This document shows positions 33,837 to 45,910 of a stretch of 64,000 bases of DNA, in pieces. The notes below the pieces were generated by a model, which was not told the DNA's origin, ran no database searches, and saw only the letters and a list, made by a program, of their open reading frames with translations. Within the stretch, counting starts at the first letter, position 1, and each line of letters begins with the position of its first letter. The translations under genes were made by a program, and so were the position numbers. The stretch lies in the NCBI RefSeq assembly GCF_033568475.1, contig NC_133122.1, positions 147,450,861 through 147,514,860 on the forward strand. The letters are read 5' to 3'. The DNA is from Henckelia pumila. Its lineage: Eukaryota; Streptophyta; Magnoliopsida; Lamiales; Gesneriaceae.

Positions 33837-36038
33837 GAATTTTGGCTGGACAGAGTATTATTTCTAGGACATGTGATATCAGCACAAGGGGTATCTGTCG
33901 ATCCTAGTAAAATTGAAGCTGTTCTTAATTGGTCCAGACCAACCAATGTCTCTGAGATTCGTAGCTTTTTGGGTTTGGCTGGATATTATAGGCGTCTCAT
34001 CAAGGGATTTTCTGAAATAGCTAGGCCTCTGACTATATTGACGCAAAAAGATCGACGTTTTGTGTGGACTGAGGAATGTGAAGCTATTTTTCAGACTTTG
34101 AAAGAAAAATTGACTACGGCTCCAGTACTAGCATTACCTTCAGGCTCAGGTGGATTTGTTGTATGTACACATGCTTCTTTGAATGGACTGGGTTGTGTTT
34201 TGATGCAAAATGGACGCGTGATTGCGTATGCATCTCATCAATTGAAACCACATGAGACTCGTTATCCAGTTCATGATTTAGAATTGGCTGCCATTGTGCA
34301 TGCATTGAAAATATGGCGTCATTATCTGTACGGTGAACAGTTTGTGATTTATTCCGATCATAAGAGTCTGAAATATTTATTCACACAGTCTGATTTGAAT
34401 ATGAGACAACGTCGATGGTTGGAATTACTTAAGGATTTTGACTGTGATATTCAATACCAGCCAGGAAATGTGAATCAAGTTGCAGATTCTTTGAGCAGAA
34501 AAGTTCATACTAAGATGTTGGCATCTTTAACTATTTCTAAAGTTCATGAGCATTTGAGAACTTCAGGATGGACTTATCGAGCTAAAGGTAATCATTTCAT
34601 AGTTTCATCTATACAAGTTGAACCACGAATAATTTCGAAAATCAAAGCAGCACAAAAGACTGATCCATATATTCATCATTTGAAAGAATTAACTCCAGCT
34701 GGTCAGTCAGGGAAATTTCTTGTTGCTTCTGATGGATGTTTGCGTTATAATGGTAGACTTGCGGTTCCGAATTTGATAGATTTGAAAGACGATATACTAC
34801 GAGAAGCTCATTGTAGTCGACATAGTGTACATCCTGGAATTAGAAAGATGTATCATATCTTGAAAGCCCATTACTGGTGGGAAGGTATGAAGAAAGATAT
34901 TTCTGACTTTGTGGCTAAGTGTTTGACGTGTCAACAAGTTAAGGCTGAAAGAATGAGACCAGGTGGTATGTTACTTAGTCTTGAAGTACCACAGTGGAAT
35001 TGGGAACACATTACTATGGATTTCGTGACACACCTACCTCGATCTAATCGTGGTTGTGATGCCATTTGGGTTATTGTGGATAGATTGTCTAAATCTGCCC
35101 ATTTTATTCCATATGATCGTACTTGGACATATAAGAAAATGGCAAAAATGTACATTGATCAAATAGTACGATTACATGGTGTGCCAGTTACTATAGTATC
35201 AGACCGTGATCCCAGATTTACTTCTAAGTTTTGGTCTAATTTGCAATCAGCTTTGGGTTCTAAATTGGCCATGAGTACTGCCTATCATCCACAGACAGAT
35301 GGTCAATCTGAAAGGACTATTCAGACACTTGAAGATTTATTACGAGCTGTTGTGATGGATTTTAGTGGTGGTTGGCAAGAATCTTTAGCTTTGGTGGAAT
35401 TCTCTTACAATAACAGTTACCAAGTATCTATCGGGATGACACCATTTGAAGCCTTGTATGGCAGAAAATGTAGATCTCCGATCTGTTGGGAAGAAGTAGG
35501 AGAACGACAGTTGTCAGGACCAGAGTTTATTCAAGAGATGAAAGAAAAATTTGACCTGATCAGGAAAAGAATGAAAGCAGCCCAGGATCGTCAAGCCAGC
35601 TATGCTAATAACAGACGTAGACCTTTAGAATTTCAGGTTGGCGATTTTGTTTTCTTGAAAGTATCACCATTTCGTGGTACTATGAGATTTGGGCGTAAAT
35701 GGAAATTAGCTCCTCGTTATATCGGTCCATACGAGATTGTTGAGAAGATTGATATTTTAGCGTATCGTTTGAACTTGCCGCAGAGTTTGTCTGCGATACA
35801 TGATGTATTTCACGTATCTATGCTGCGGAAGTATGAACCAGATCCTTCTCATATCTTGAGGGCTGTTGATGTGGAGTTGGATAGTTCCCTTAGCTATGTT
35901 GAATATCCAGTGCAGATTCTTGATCGTAAAGAAAAGCAACTGAGGAACAAGACGATTCCTTTGGTTATGGTGGAATGGAGTAGACATGGGAGAGAAGAAG
36001 CTACATGGGAATTGGAGTCTAGAATGCGTCAAGAATGA
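33837..36038 (+). CDS. gypsy pol, second part: RNase H, integrase, chromodomain
   Basis: Continues the frame after the TGA. The RT thumb is [20 protein letters not shown]. RNase H has [20 protein letters not shown] (the usual first catalytic Asp is His here), [30 protein letters not shown] and VADSLSRK. The integrase HHCC zinc region is [17 protein letters not shown] ... [11 protein letters not shown]. Catalytic residues lie in [23 protein letters not shown] and [19 protein letters not shown]. The C-terminal part ([38 protein letters not shown]) is a chromodomain that in this clade directs integration to heterochromatin. Ends TGA at 36036. Confidence 0.93.
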   Translation, partial: EFWLDRVLFLGHVISAQGVSVDPSKIEAVLNWSRPTNVSEIRSFLGLAGYYRRLIKGFSEIARPLTILTQKDRRFVWTEECEAIFQTLKEKLTTAPVLALPSGSGGFVVCTHASLNGLGCVLMQNGRVIAYASHQLKPHETRYPVHDLELAAIVHALKIWRHYLYGEQFVIYSDHKSLKYLFTQSDLNMRQRRWLELLKDFDCDIQYQPGNVNQVADSLSRKVHTKMLASLTISKVHEHLRTSGWTYRAKGNHFIVSSIQVEPRIISKIKAAQKTDPYIHHLKELTPAGQSGKFLVASDGCLRYNGRLAVPNLIDLKDDILREAHCSRHSVHPGIRKMYHILKAHYWWEGMKKDISDFVAKCLTCQQVKAERMRPGGMLLSLEVPQWNWEHITMDFVTHLPRSNRGCDAIWVIVDRLSKSAHFIPYDRTWTYKKMAKMYIDQIVRLHGVPVTIVSDRDPRFTSKFWSNLQSALGSKLAMSTAYHPQTDGQSERTIQTLEDLLRAVVMDFSGGWQESLALVEFSYNNSYQVSIGMTPFEALYGRKCRSPICWEEVGERQLSGPEFIQEMKEKFDLIRKRMKAAQDRQASYANNRRRPLEFQVGDFVFLKVSPFRGTMRFGRKWKLAPRYIGPYEIVEKIDILAYRLNLPQSLSAIHDVFHVSMLRKYEPDPSHILRAVDVELDSSLSYVEYPVQILDRKEKQLRNKTIPLVMVEWSRHGREEATWELESRMRQE

Positions 36039-36144
36039 CCTCATTTGTTTGACAATGTGGTGACTTATTCCATGTACTCTGATTTCCCTATGTACTATCA
36101 GTAGTAGATCTTTGACCACTTGTATATAAGTTTGATGTGTGTTA

Positions 36145-36182
36145 ATTTCGAGGACGAAATCTTCTTTTTAGAGAGGGAGAAA
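36145..36182 (+). promoter_or_regulatory. ATTTCGAGGACGAAAT block and polypurine tract
   Basis: ATTTCGAGGACGAAAT (36145..36160) is a hallmark found just upstream of the polypurine tract in Tekay/Del-type chromoviruses. AGAGAGGGAGAAA (36170..36182) abuts the 3' LTR and would prime plus-strand synthesis. Confidence 0.85.
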
Positions 36183-38228
36183 TGTAAGGACCCGATATTA
36201 ATATATTAATTAATTTGTGTGTTAAAAATATGTATTTATAAATATCGGTTTATAGACGATATATGTTATTTATAGAGCACACATGAGTTGAAATAACTCG
36301 AACCGGGTCAAGTTTGAACCCCGAATGAATAAAATAAGACACACATTAAACTAATACATATCCATATATACATATATAATATATATATCATAATTTATTT
36401 TTCTTTCCACCGTCTCTCTCTCGCGTATCCTTCTGTTTCTTTTGTTTTAATTTTCTTCATCGCTTCAAATCGCCGTAACTTTTCCGTCGGTTATCGATTT
36501 TCAAAAGTAAATATAGTTTCGGAATCCTCGCGACATAAGATTTCTTTTGATATCAATTTCTTAAGGTTTCGTCGCCGTCCCGAAAACCCGTCGCCGACAG
36601 TCGCCGCCATTTTCCCTCCCTCGCCGCCGCCGATCGTCACCGGAGTGTAGGGGAGTGTGGTCCTAGTTGTTTGGAATTTTATTTCGACTCATTGAGGTAA
36701 ATTCGAGGCTAGGTTTTGAACTTTTGGGAATTTCGATTCGATTGACTTCCGATAATTGATAGTTGATTTATTATTGGTTGTAGGTATTATATCGGAGTCG
36801 ATTGAAGGTATTGACTATTTTTCAAAAATTATTGGGGCAATATTTCGAATTTTTAGATTATTATAATTGGGGATTTTTGAATTTTAGTGTTGATTATTCA
36901 TTAATGGAGTGTTTAGATGCTCTAGAAAATATAAATACAAATTTTTGAAATTTGTAGGAATTTTCGGAAAAATTCAGATTGTTTTAATTTCAGTATTTCG
37001 ACGTTTTAGAGTCGTATATTCAATATTTGGTCATTAATAGGATGTTTTAATATTAAATATGAATTTTAGGATTTATGAGCAATTTTTCTGGAATTACAGA
37101 TTCTGAAAATTTGGGATTGGAATATCCGAGAAATATTTGGGATAATTTCTATGGTAAATTAAGAATTGGTTGAGGTACGTATGAGCTGTTTATATTACGA
37201 TGCCTATAATGGCATGTAATGATATTAAGTATTTTGTAATGAGTGATAATGTGTTTTATGTGCTTACGTGGATTATATGATTGCATTCACTCATTTACAA
37301 TTTTACATAGCACGTTGAGCTTTGACTCCTTTGATTACTATTGATATTGATCTCTTGAGATGTATTGAGTCATCATGGAGCGAGTGACATTGTTTTAGTG
37401 CACTCCTGAGATAGCATGAGGCACGGACAGGTAGCTCCTGTTGCCCTCCAATGCTACGTACGACACTCCTGATGACAGCATGAGGCTGGACGGGTCGCTC
37501 CTGTCACCTTCCGATGCTACGTGTATGGATTAGCAGTGATGATTCGAGGTCTGCTGCGTCCTGGCACGGTTGGCCACTGAGTTTATTGTGATACGATTAT
37601 TTGGACTCCTTTTGGTATCCCTTATTTCATTGATACCTGTCACGCATTACATTGCATTTCATTGCATTGTACTTGATTTTATTCATGTCAGTTATATTTG
37701 TCGTAATTTTTATAGTTCGTCGTACTGGGGTCCGACCCCTGTTTTCTTTTTATGTTGTGGTTGTTTGTGATTCCATAGCAGGTTATCCAGGGGGATTTGA
37801 CGCATCTGGTGGAGCGTCATCTAGTGGTACCCAGTGAGTCGAGCGTGGAGTCGAGTTCCCAGATATATCTATATATATATATCAGTTTAGCGAGTTTTAT
37901 ATTTGACGGGGTGATGCCCTGTGTATCTGTATAAATAGTTTTGGACCTTGTTTTGAATTGTTATTTGTGTGATCGAGCCTTGCCGGCTCTGCATGTGTTT
38001 AGTCCTGGCCAGTGCGGCTATAGGTTTGTAAATTGGAGTTGTGACTCTATTTTCGAGTATATATTGCTGGTTGTGTTGTACAGGTTTTTGGGATGCCCTA
38101 TTTACGAATAGGTCATGCCGAAATTTTTGTAGGCCCAAACGCAAATTTTTAACTCGTTTTCGCTGTTTACATTAATTAATCCTGGTTGTTTGATCATTAA
38201 ATATTAAATCAGGACACGGGCCCTTTCA
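36183..38228 (+). repeat. 3' LTR of gypsy chromovirus
   Basis: Same ends as the 5' LTR, 2046 bp. Differences by eye include AGCTTTC/AGATTTC, GTCGTCG/GTCGCCG, TTATAGG/TTGAAGG and a one-base deletion near 37558. Confidence 0.95.
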
Positions 38229-38784
38229 CTAGGACTTACCCACTGCCTATCTTAGAAATTTTAGCATACTCGATTGTAGGCCGCAACCTCATAATCTGCA
38301 TAATGTTTAACGTATCTTATGACAAGACTACAAACACAATCTTTAACGTCTTTGTGTTAAGACTCTCACTCAACTAATTTTTCAAAGTACATCTCTCGAA
38401 TGTGTGTGAGTGAGTTGGGGTATATAAAGAACTTGACTGTGAAAGCTCAAAAAATCTGTTGTGTTCTTCTTACCAAGGGCAAACTCTCAACTAGCTGATG
38501 AATCTGTTCAGACGCCCTTCTTCTCTCTTTGCTTTTCTGAGTGATGTTGTATTTAAAGCCTCCAAGAGAGATATATACGCTAGATACAAGAATATGGTTG
38601 TTAGTAAAGGTTTGTACTGTTTCTGTCATTTAAACGGTCATATTCATGCTTCTAACCACTATTCTAAACTTCTGCTGATTTTGGGCTCTACTGGTACAGT
38701 AGCTGTAGGTTTTCTACTGGCTTCAACATCTACTGATTGCATCGGCTACTGGTTTTCATCGGCTACTGGTTTTCATCGGCTACT

Positions 38785-40628
38785 TGAAAGAGTAGGTGCC
38801 CGGTGAGCCAACTTGTGGCTAAGGGCTTTGATGACTCTTTGTATAAACAATCTTTTGTTTAATATAATTTACACTTTTATTAATGGCAATGACTTTATCT
38901 TTCTTCATATTGTTATATTGTGATATACTATTGTTGTTTTGATAAAGACCTTGAATATACTATAGTGTATGTAAAATGTGGTAGAACATGGGGATGTCTA
39001 TCATGAAACACATCTTATAGTCACTGTATATTCTAAACTGTTCCTAGTCGATTGAGCCGTCCGATAATAAGGATAAGGATCGCTCGAGTTTGAGACTAGC
39101 ATTTGCGATGCAGAGTACCACGTTTCATTGGTAAGGAACATAGAGATGTTCGAAGCATGCAAATGGATATTCATACGATGAATGATCGAACTACCCTATC
39201 CGAACTTTCCAAGTGGTTATCACTTATCGAGTGGATAAAGTCCGCGGTTTTGGTTGTACACCATTAGTCCTTACTACTTGAAACATCATTGAGACTCTAT
39301 ATGCTAGTACTGTGCTTTGACTCGTTTACCGACTCTATTGGGGTCATCAGGTGTCGGGATTGGGTACAGTTACAACACATATAGGAGTCGATGCTTTGTT
39401 GTCAAGGATTCACCACATACTTACGAGTGTGGATATCCTATGCGATCTGAGGAGATATTAGTGTGACGAATCTCTGGCCAGAGTACATGATGTGTTTTAA
39501 GAAATGGTTTCTTAGTAACACATGCGATGTCACTATTTGATCTTCAAGATGTATTTCATAGTTATCGAATCTCGAACGACTCTCGATTTACCAATGGTTG
39601 TTGATTCGATCGGGATATATGGATGAAGGGATCGTACTGTACGCTAACCAAAATCTATTGGTTCTTGCAGGCACTATCAGTGATACCTAGGGAATCATGG
39701 GGCGATGTTGCTAGGCGCTCTTACCATGATTCAATGGGCAAGTCGGAAATTTTTGTTCCGAGTCACAAGGAGTTGTGAGCCCACGGATAGCTGTATCCCT
39801 GAACCATTGAGGGTCACACAGAGTAATGGATTTTTAATCCCCGTTGAGATAGTTAAATTTAAAGAGTTAAATTCAATGAACAAAGAAGTTGGACTTCTTA
39901 ATTAAGAGTAGAGGAGTAAGATTTCCTAAAATGACATAGGGATGGGCATTTTTGGAAATCACTGAATTCGGATTCAGAAAAATTTATCTTGACTTTAAAA
40001 GGTGCAAAAATGGTTTCTGTGCACATTGGTGAAATCGGTTTATCAATCGGAGTCATGATGAATTTTATATTAATTTCTGAACATGCGGGCTTTGCTTGTC
40101 GGGCTTGAACTTATGACTAATGGGCCCTAAGCTGTTAGCGGCCTGCATTATAAATAAGTTATTGTAGTACAGAAATTACATACAACAGGTCACAATTTTC
40201 GAAAACCTAGTTATTTTCTCTCTAAAGTGGCCGCCCCCCTCCCTCTTTACTCGGGAAAATCCAGTCTGTGAATTTTGAATTACAGTCTGGTTTAACGGAT
40301 CAAATTCGTTAATTCTCTTCGTAGAAACTTCTGATAGATTTTCTAGTGCAATCTATCAGAGGGATTAATTATCCGTTCGTGGACCTGATTGAAGAACAGT
40401 TCGTCCATCAGTTCCAGGGATATACAACAAGAGCAGAGAAATCTGTTGGTGTCCAAAATCTCGATTCGAGATTGGAAGTAAAAATTTATAATTGTTATTT
40501 AATTTTTACACACACAATTTAATCGTAAGGTTTTGATACCCATTATGGAATCGTTCCATATAAAAATTTTAAACTTCCGCTGCACCGGGTATCAATTCTA
40601 ATTGATCTGATCGCCGCGTTTTCCAACA
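38785..40628 (+). repeat. 5' LTR of copia 3
   Basis: Begins TGAAAGAGTAGGTGCCCGG and ends CGCGTTTTCCAACA. The ORF at 39705 inside is duplicated in the 3' LTR and not a gene. Confidence 0.95.
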
Positions 40629-40629
40629 G

Positions 40630-40642
40630 TGGTATCAGAGCC
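40630..40642 (+). promoter_or_regulatory. Primer binding site of copia 3
   Basis: TGGTATCAGAGCC, complementary to the 3' end of initiator-Met tRNA, one base after the LTR. Confidence 0.92.
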
Positions 40643-42382
40643 AGGTTGCTCAGATCAAGCGATTAAATTAATCGATTGTACAAAAATTTTTAAGCCTCGG
40701 TTTTTGAAACAAAATAAATATTTTAAAAATATTTTTTTTTTCGGGCAAAACCCGGGCAGCGATTGGATCGCTACCCGGGGGGGGGGGGGGGCAGCCGGGC
40801 TGCCCGGCCCGAGCCCCTTTGGGGCGCGGGCAGCCCGGGAGTGTCCCAGGCGGCCCGCGAAAAATTATTTTTAATTTTTAAATTAAAATTTTAATATGTT
40901 AAAATTCTATTTTTGGTCCGATCGAAAATTGTTTTTGATTGGTCCACGAGGCGTCGGATCGAATTGTTCGAGTCCGAAAATTTTAAAATTGATTTTTGGA
41001 TAAATTTGAATTTTTTGAAAATTTAAATATTTTATCCGTTAAATTGAATTTTGAAATTAATTATTTTTGGTACAATTGATGATAAGATATGATCTTATGG
41101 ATATATTGAGTAAAATATGATTTTATGTATAAAATTGGATTTTATAGATAAAATATGATTTTATTTGATAAAAAGATAAAATATGATTTTGTATGTAAAA
41201 TAAGATTTTATATATGAAATATGATTTTATCCTTTTAAATTTAAATTGCCATTGCATGTTATCCAATAAATTAATTATGAATTAAATGTTATTGGATAAG
41301 GATGATCGATTGCCATGACCAATTTTGTAGGTGTATGTTAGGAATTTACATTTGTTTTTATTGTTATTGGATTTATTAATGGGCCTGGTTTATGGCCCAA
41401 TATGAATTGTCATATGTAATAAAAGTGGACCTGGTTTATGGCCCGTTCCCACCACTTGAAATGTATCCCCTACTTGTCATGGTTATTTATTGTAAATACA
41501 TTAGACTTAGTGGGAGATGAAGATTTGAAGATGGAGGTGGGCCCAGCAGACAATAAAGACAGAAGAAATGTAAATTGAAAGCATAATGTAATAGGATTGC
41601 ATTGCATACTGCATATTACCTAGGATTGGACTAAGACTCGTGATTGGCAACCACGGGTCGATTAGAAATGGAATCGATCATCCTATATAATATGTGATAT
41701 TATTGTTGTATGCATGTTTTAGACAAAATTGTGTGAATCCGGCAAGCATACAAAATTTTAAAAATGATGAGACAGTTTCAAAATTAAAATCCCTCATTTT
41801 AAATATGATTTAAAATTGATATCAAGATAAATAAAGGAAATTTAAATTTGTTTAAATGTTCCTACCTTCCATCAACGATCAATGTATGAGATGCTACCCG
41901 CGGATACGGTCCGGCTCATATTATTGGGGGGGCCCGTCCGTCGGAAAGCTGTACATTGGATCGACACATGTTGTAAGTTGGGTGGAACTCCCATGGGATC
42001 GGCTCATATTATTGGGGGATCCACATGGCGACCGTCCATCACAACTTAATATTGATGGGTCATCTTGACATGTCACAATAAACGGCGTCATATTATTGGG
42101 CCCTTATTGGACATGAGGTAAAAACGTGGAGGTTGCTTTGGAAGCAATTGGGCTCTACCTTTTGAAAATTATGGTTGGCTGATATTATTCGGGACCATAG
42201 TTTGTCAATTGGACTCCATGTTCTCACTAAGGAAAACAGTTTTCCGTTTTCACTAGAGGGTAGTGAAATCGTTAAAATAGTGGGAGTGAGATTCATAAAA
42301 TAAATTTCGCCTATTTTATGTCTTAGTAAATTACTTAAACAATCACTGATATTTGTCTGTTTCTTTTCAGTATTTCATAAAG
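40643..42382 (+). other. Copia 3 untranslated leader with GC-rich hairpin and periodic motif
   Basis: Long non-coding leader between primer binding site and gag ATG. About 40745..40860 is very GC-rich and self-complementary (CGGGCAGC / GCTGCCCG, CCCGGG repeats) and includes an uninterrupted run of about 14 G near 40778. From 41090 to 41230 the phrase ATAAAATATGATTTTAT recurs. From 41913 a motif (G)GC-TCATATTATTGGG recurs at 41913, 42001 and 42084, with a degenerate copy at 42177, about 83-93 bases apart. Leaders of retroelements carry packaging and translation signals; any role of these repeats is inference. Confidence 0.7.
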
Positions 42383-43300
42383 ATGAATTCGCGTAATCCA
42401 CTTTTCTCGATCCTCGAACAAAATAAATTGACTGGCGCAAACTATACGGAATGGTTCCGTAAGTTGAAGATTGTCTTGACTTCGGAGAAGATGCTCTACG
42501 TGTTAGAAAAATCTCCTCCGAAGGAAGCACCAGCTGACATAAGTCCGGAAGAGTTAGCCAAACTTGATACATGGTGGGACCATGATATCAAGGCCAAATG
42601 CTATATGCAAGCCTCGATGTCAGATGAACTCCAGAGGCAATTTGAGGACACCGTGAATGCTGCTGACATTCACGTACAACTCAAGGAACTTTTTGGGGCT
42701 CAATCGAGGGCTGAAAGGTTTGCTACTGTAAAGGAGCTAATGACGTGTCGCATGCGTGAAGGGACTTCGGTCCGTGATCATGGGGTACGAGTGATTTGGC
42801 TCATACAGAAGTTAGTAACCCTTGATTTAGTGTTGGAGCATGAACTCAACGTGGACTTACTACTTCTATCTCTTCCTTTTTCGTTTGACGGATTTGTGGT
42901 GAATTTCAATATGGACAAGATAGAGGCCTCCCTTGAAGAGATGGTCAATATGCTTGTAACATATGAATCCACTTTAAAGAAGGATAAACCGGCTTTCTTG
43001 GTGGGCTCCTCTTCTTCTGCTAAGAAGGGGCCAAGTACAAAGGGTAAGAAACGTTCTGCCCCACCCAAGAAAATCGAACCCGAGAAGAAGTACAAGACAA
43101 AGGCTTCAAACATGGAAAAATCCAAGGATGTTTGCCATTACTGCAAGAAGCCCGGTCATTGGAAGCGTAACTGCAAGGAATATCTAGAGCAGTTGCGAAC
43201 TGCGAAGGGTATGTTCTATATTGAAATAAATGTTTCACTTAATACTACTTCTTGGGTATTGGATACCGGATGTGGATCTCACATTTGCAATGATTTGTAG
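42383..43300 (+). CDS. copia 3 gag and start of protease
   Basis: Starts at ATG 42383 (MNSRNPLFSILEQNKLTGAN). Gag core has YTEWFRKLKIVLTSEKMLYV, AKCYMQASMSDELQRQFE and LKELFGAQSRAERFATVKEL. A lysine-rich region follows, then the zinc knuckle CHYCKKPGHWKRNC (43132..43173), then the protease active site SWVLDTGCGSHICNDL. The frame stops at TAG 43298..43300 inside the protease, where family members have Gln after CNDL/CNNL. Downstream sequence stays in the same frame. Confidence 0.92.
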   Translation: MNSRNPLFSILEQNKLTGANYTEWFRKLKIVLTSEKMLYVLEKSPPKEAPADISPEELAKLDTWWDHDIKAKCYMQASMSDELQRQFEDTVNAADIHVQLKELFGAQSRAERFATVKELMTCRMREGTSVRDHGVRVIWLIQKLVTLDLVLEHELNVDLLLLSLPFSFDGFVVNFNMDKIEASLEEMVNMLVTYESTLKKDKPAFLVGSSSSAKKGPSTKGKKRSAPPKKIEPEKKYKTKASNMEKSKDVCHYCKKPGHWKRNCKEYLEQLRTAKGMFYIEINVSLNTTSWVLDTGCGSHICNDL

Positions 43301-45910
43301 GTGATGACAAGAAGTCGCAGGCTTAGAATGGGTGAGACCCAGCTGAGGCTCGAAAATGGTTCCAGAGTTGAAGCTAAAGCTGTGGGAGATATTTATTTAA
43401 TTTTGCAGAACGGTTTTAAGTTACTTTTGAGAGATGTTTTATTTGTTCCGGATTTGATTAAAAACATTATTTATGTTTCTATGCTTGATAGAGATGGTTA
43501 TTCTTGCAATTTTGTGAATGGGATTTGCAATATTTACAAGAATGAATGTTTGATTGGAAATGGACAACTTGAAAATGATCTATATAACTTAAAACTAAAA
43601 GACGTTCCAATAAATTATGTTGATAAACCGGCAACAACAAACAAAAGGAAAATCGATAGCCAAAACCCGGCAAACCTTTGGCATGCTAGGTTAGGTCATA
43701 TTTCCTCAAGGAGGATGAACAAGCTAGTGGGAGAGGGCATGTTTGATATGTCTGATATTAACTCTCTACCTACTTGTGAATCCTGCCTGAAAGAAAAAAT
43801 GACTAAATCTCCTTTTAAGGGGAAACCTGAGCGTAGTCAAAATCTGTTGGATTTGATCCATACAGATGTTTGTGGTCCATTTAGAATTGGTACTCAATAT
43901 GGCCACACCTACTTCATTACCTTTACTGATGATTATTCTAGGTATGGGTATTTATATTTAATTAAATATAAGTCTGAAGCATTTGAAAAGTTCAAAGAAT
44001 TCAAGGCTGAAGTAGAAAACAAGCTAGGTAAAAGTATTAAAGCACTTCGATCAGATCGAGGTGGAGAATACTTGAGTACCGAGTTTTTGGACTATCTGAA
44101 AGAGAATGGGATTCTCTCTCAGTGGACTCCTCCTATGACACCTCAGCTGAATGGTGTATCGGAGCATCGTAATCGAACTTTGTTAGACATGGTTCGATCC
44201 ATGATGAGCTTCACTGAGCTTCCACCTTCGTTTTGGGGCTATGCGCTTGAAACGGCGGTATTGTTGTTGAACAACGTCCACACTAAAGCAGTGGACAAAA
44301 CACCATACGAGTTATGGAATGGCAAAGCTCCTAAGTATTCGTACTTGAGGATTTGGGGATGTCCTTCTTACGTAAAGCAGACAGTGGGAGATAAGTTGGA
44401 TAGTCGATCCACCTTATGTTATTTTGTAGGGTATCCGAAGAATTCAATCGGATATTATTTCTATCATCCTGCTGAAACAAAGGTGTTTGCTTCAAGGAAT
44501 GCCACCTTCTTGGAGAAGGAGTTCTTATTGGATAAGAAAGGCGAGATGATGGAACTCGAAGAAATTCGAGAAGAACCCGAAATACAAAATAACGATCCTA
44601 CACCTCAGGAACCATTGATAGACACGCCTATACTTAGAAGATCCGAGAGGACTTCTAGACCTCCTATTCGATATGGTCTTCTTCTTGAAGGGGATCAAGA
44701 TGAACCCGATGTTGGATGTGATCCAAGAAACTTCAAGGAAGCAATTTCTGATGCGGATTCAAATTTATGGCTTGAAGCTATGCAGTCGGAAATAGATTCG
44801 ATGCATACAAACCAAGTTTGGTCTTTAGTAGATCCTCCCGATGGAATTGTTCCAATAGGGTGTAAATGGATCTACAAGAGAAAGTTTGGGCCTGATGGTA
44901 AGGTATTGACCTACAAGGCGCGATTGGTGGCGAAAGGTTATACTCAAAGACAAGAAGTTGACTATGATGAAACCTTTTCACCAGTTGCAATGTTCAAGTC
45001 CATAAGAATCCTTATTGCCATAGCTGCTTGGTATGACTATGAGATATGGCAAATGGATGTGAAGACTGCTTTTCTTAATGGAGACATTAAGGAAGAAATC
45101 TATATGAAGCAGCCTGAGGGGTACACATCCATGGGAAGCGAGCATAAGGTATGCAAGCTTCAGAGATCAATTTATGGTCTAAAACAAGCATCAAGAAGTT
45201 GGAACCAGAAATTTGATGAAACAATAAAGGATTTTGGTTTCATCAAGAACCCGAAGGAACCATGCGTGTACAAGAAAGTAGTTAAGGATGCTGTGACATT
45301 CTTAGTACTTTATGTTGATGACATCCTACTCATTGGGAATGACGTAGGGATGTTGCAGTCAACAAAGATATGGTTATCAGGTAGATTCTTGATGAAGGAT
45401 TTGGGTGAGGCATCCTATATTCTAGGGATACAGATCTATAGAGATAGATCTAAGAGAATGATAGGACTCACTCAATCAACCTACATCGACACCATATTGA
45501 AACGGTTTTCAATGGATGGGTCCAAGAGAGGACATCTACCCATGTGTCATGGAGTTTCTCTATCCAAGTCTATGTGTCCCAAGACTGATGAAGATATAGA
45601 GAAAATGACACATGTACCATATGCGTCAGCCATAGGTAGTATCATGTATGGGATGATATCTACCAGACCGGATGTAGCATTTGCTCTGAGTGTCACGAGC
45701 AGATATCAAGCTAATCCCAGTCAAATGCATTGGAAAGCCGTGAAGGACATTCTTAAGTACTTACGAAGGACTAAGAATATGTTCATGGTATATGTAGGAA
45801 GAGAACTAAAATTGGAAGGCTATACCGACTCTAGCTTCCAAAGTGACGTGGATGACTCGAAGTCAACCTCTGGATTTGTGTTCATGCTCAATGGCGGTGC
45901 TGTCTCTTGA
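43301..45910 (+). CDS. copia 3 pol: protease, integrase, reverse transcriptase, RNase H start
   Basis: The rest of protease is followed by the integrase zinc domain (LWHARLGHISSRRMNKLV ... CESCLKEK). The catalytic core is HTDVCGPF, FTDDYSRYGYLY, ALRSDRGGEYLS and PQLNGVSEHRNRTLLDMVR. Reverse transcriptase has CKWIYKRKFGPDGKV, YKARLVAKGYTQRQEVDYDE, MDVKTAFLNGDIKEEIYMKQ, RSIYGLKQASRSWN and LVLYVDDILLIGN (the YVDD box). RNase H starts with GYTDSSFQSDVDDSKSTSG. The frame ends in TGA at 45908..45910 exactly where a Trp (in the usual SW-S) is expected, so a single G-to-A change is the likely cause. Confidence 0.93.
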   Translation: MMTRSRRLRMGETQLRLENGSRVEAKAVGDIYLILQNGFKLLLRDVLFVPDLIKNIIYVSMLDRDGYSCNFVNGICNIYKNECLIGNGQLENDLYNLKLKDVPINYVDKPATTNKRKIDSQNPANLWHARLGHISSRRMNKLVGEGMFDMSDINSLPTCESCLKEKMTKSPFKGKPERSQNLLDLIHTDVCGPFRIGTQYGHTYFITFTDDYSRYGYLYLIKYKSEAFEKFKEFKAEVENKLGKSIKALRSDRGGEYLSTEFLDYLKENGILSQWTPPMTPQLNGVSEHRNRTLLDMVRSMMSFTELPPSFWGYALETAVLLLNNVHTKAVDKTPYELWNGKAPKYSYLRIWGCPSYVKQTVGDKLDSRSTLCYFVGYPKNSIGYYFYHPAETKVFASRNATFLEKEFLLDKKGEMMELEEIREEPEIQNNDPTPQEPLIDTPILRRSERTSRPPIRYGLLLEGDQDEPDVGCDPRNFKEAISDADSNLWLEAMQSEIDSMHTNQVWSLVDPPDGIVPIGCKWIYKRKFGPDGKVLTYKARLVAKGYTQRQEVDYDETFSPVAMFKSIRILIAIAAWYDYEIWQMDVKTAFLNGDIKEEIYMKQPEGYTSMGSEHKVCKLQRSIYGLKQASRSWNQKFDETIKDFGFIKNPKEPCVYKKVVKDAVTFLVLYVDDILLIGNDVGMLQSTKIWLSGRFLMKDLGEASYILGIQIYRDRSKRMIGLTQSTYIDTILKRFSMDGSKRGHLPMCHGVSLSKSMCPKTDEDIEKMTHVPYASAIGSIMYGMISTRPDVAFALSVTSRYQANPSQMHWKAVKDILKYLRRTKNMFMVYVGRELKLEGYTDSSFQSDVDDSKSTSGFVFMLNGGAVS

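Larger units (their letters stand above)
29029..38228 (+). mobile_element. Full-length Ty3/gypsy chromovirus (Tekay/Del-like), 9.2 kb
   Basis: LTRs 29029..31075 (2047 bp) and 36183..38228 (2046 bp), TG...CA ends, TSD CTAGG (29024..29028 and 38229..38233). It has a primer binding site, a single gag-pol frame of 1565 codons interrupted twice, a C-terminal chromodomain, and a polypurine tract. By eye the LTRs differ at about 22 bases plus one indel (~1.1%), so it is a fairly recent insertion. The domain order protease, RT, RNase H, integrase, chromodomain places it in the chromoviruses. It is inserted in the SIRE-like LTR. Confidence 0.95.
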
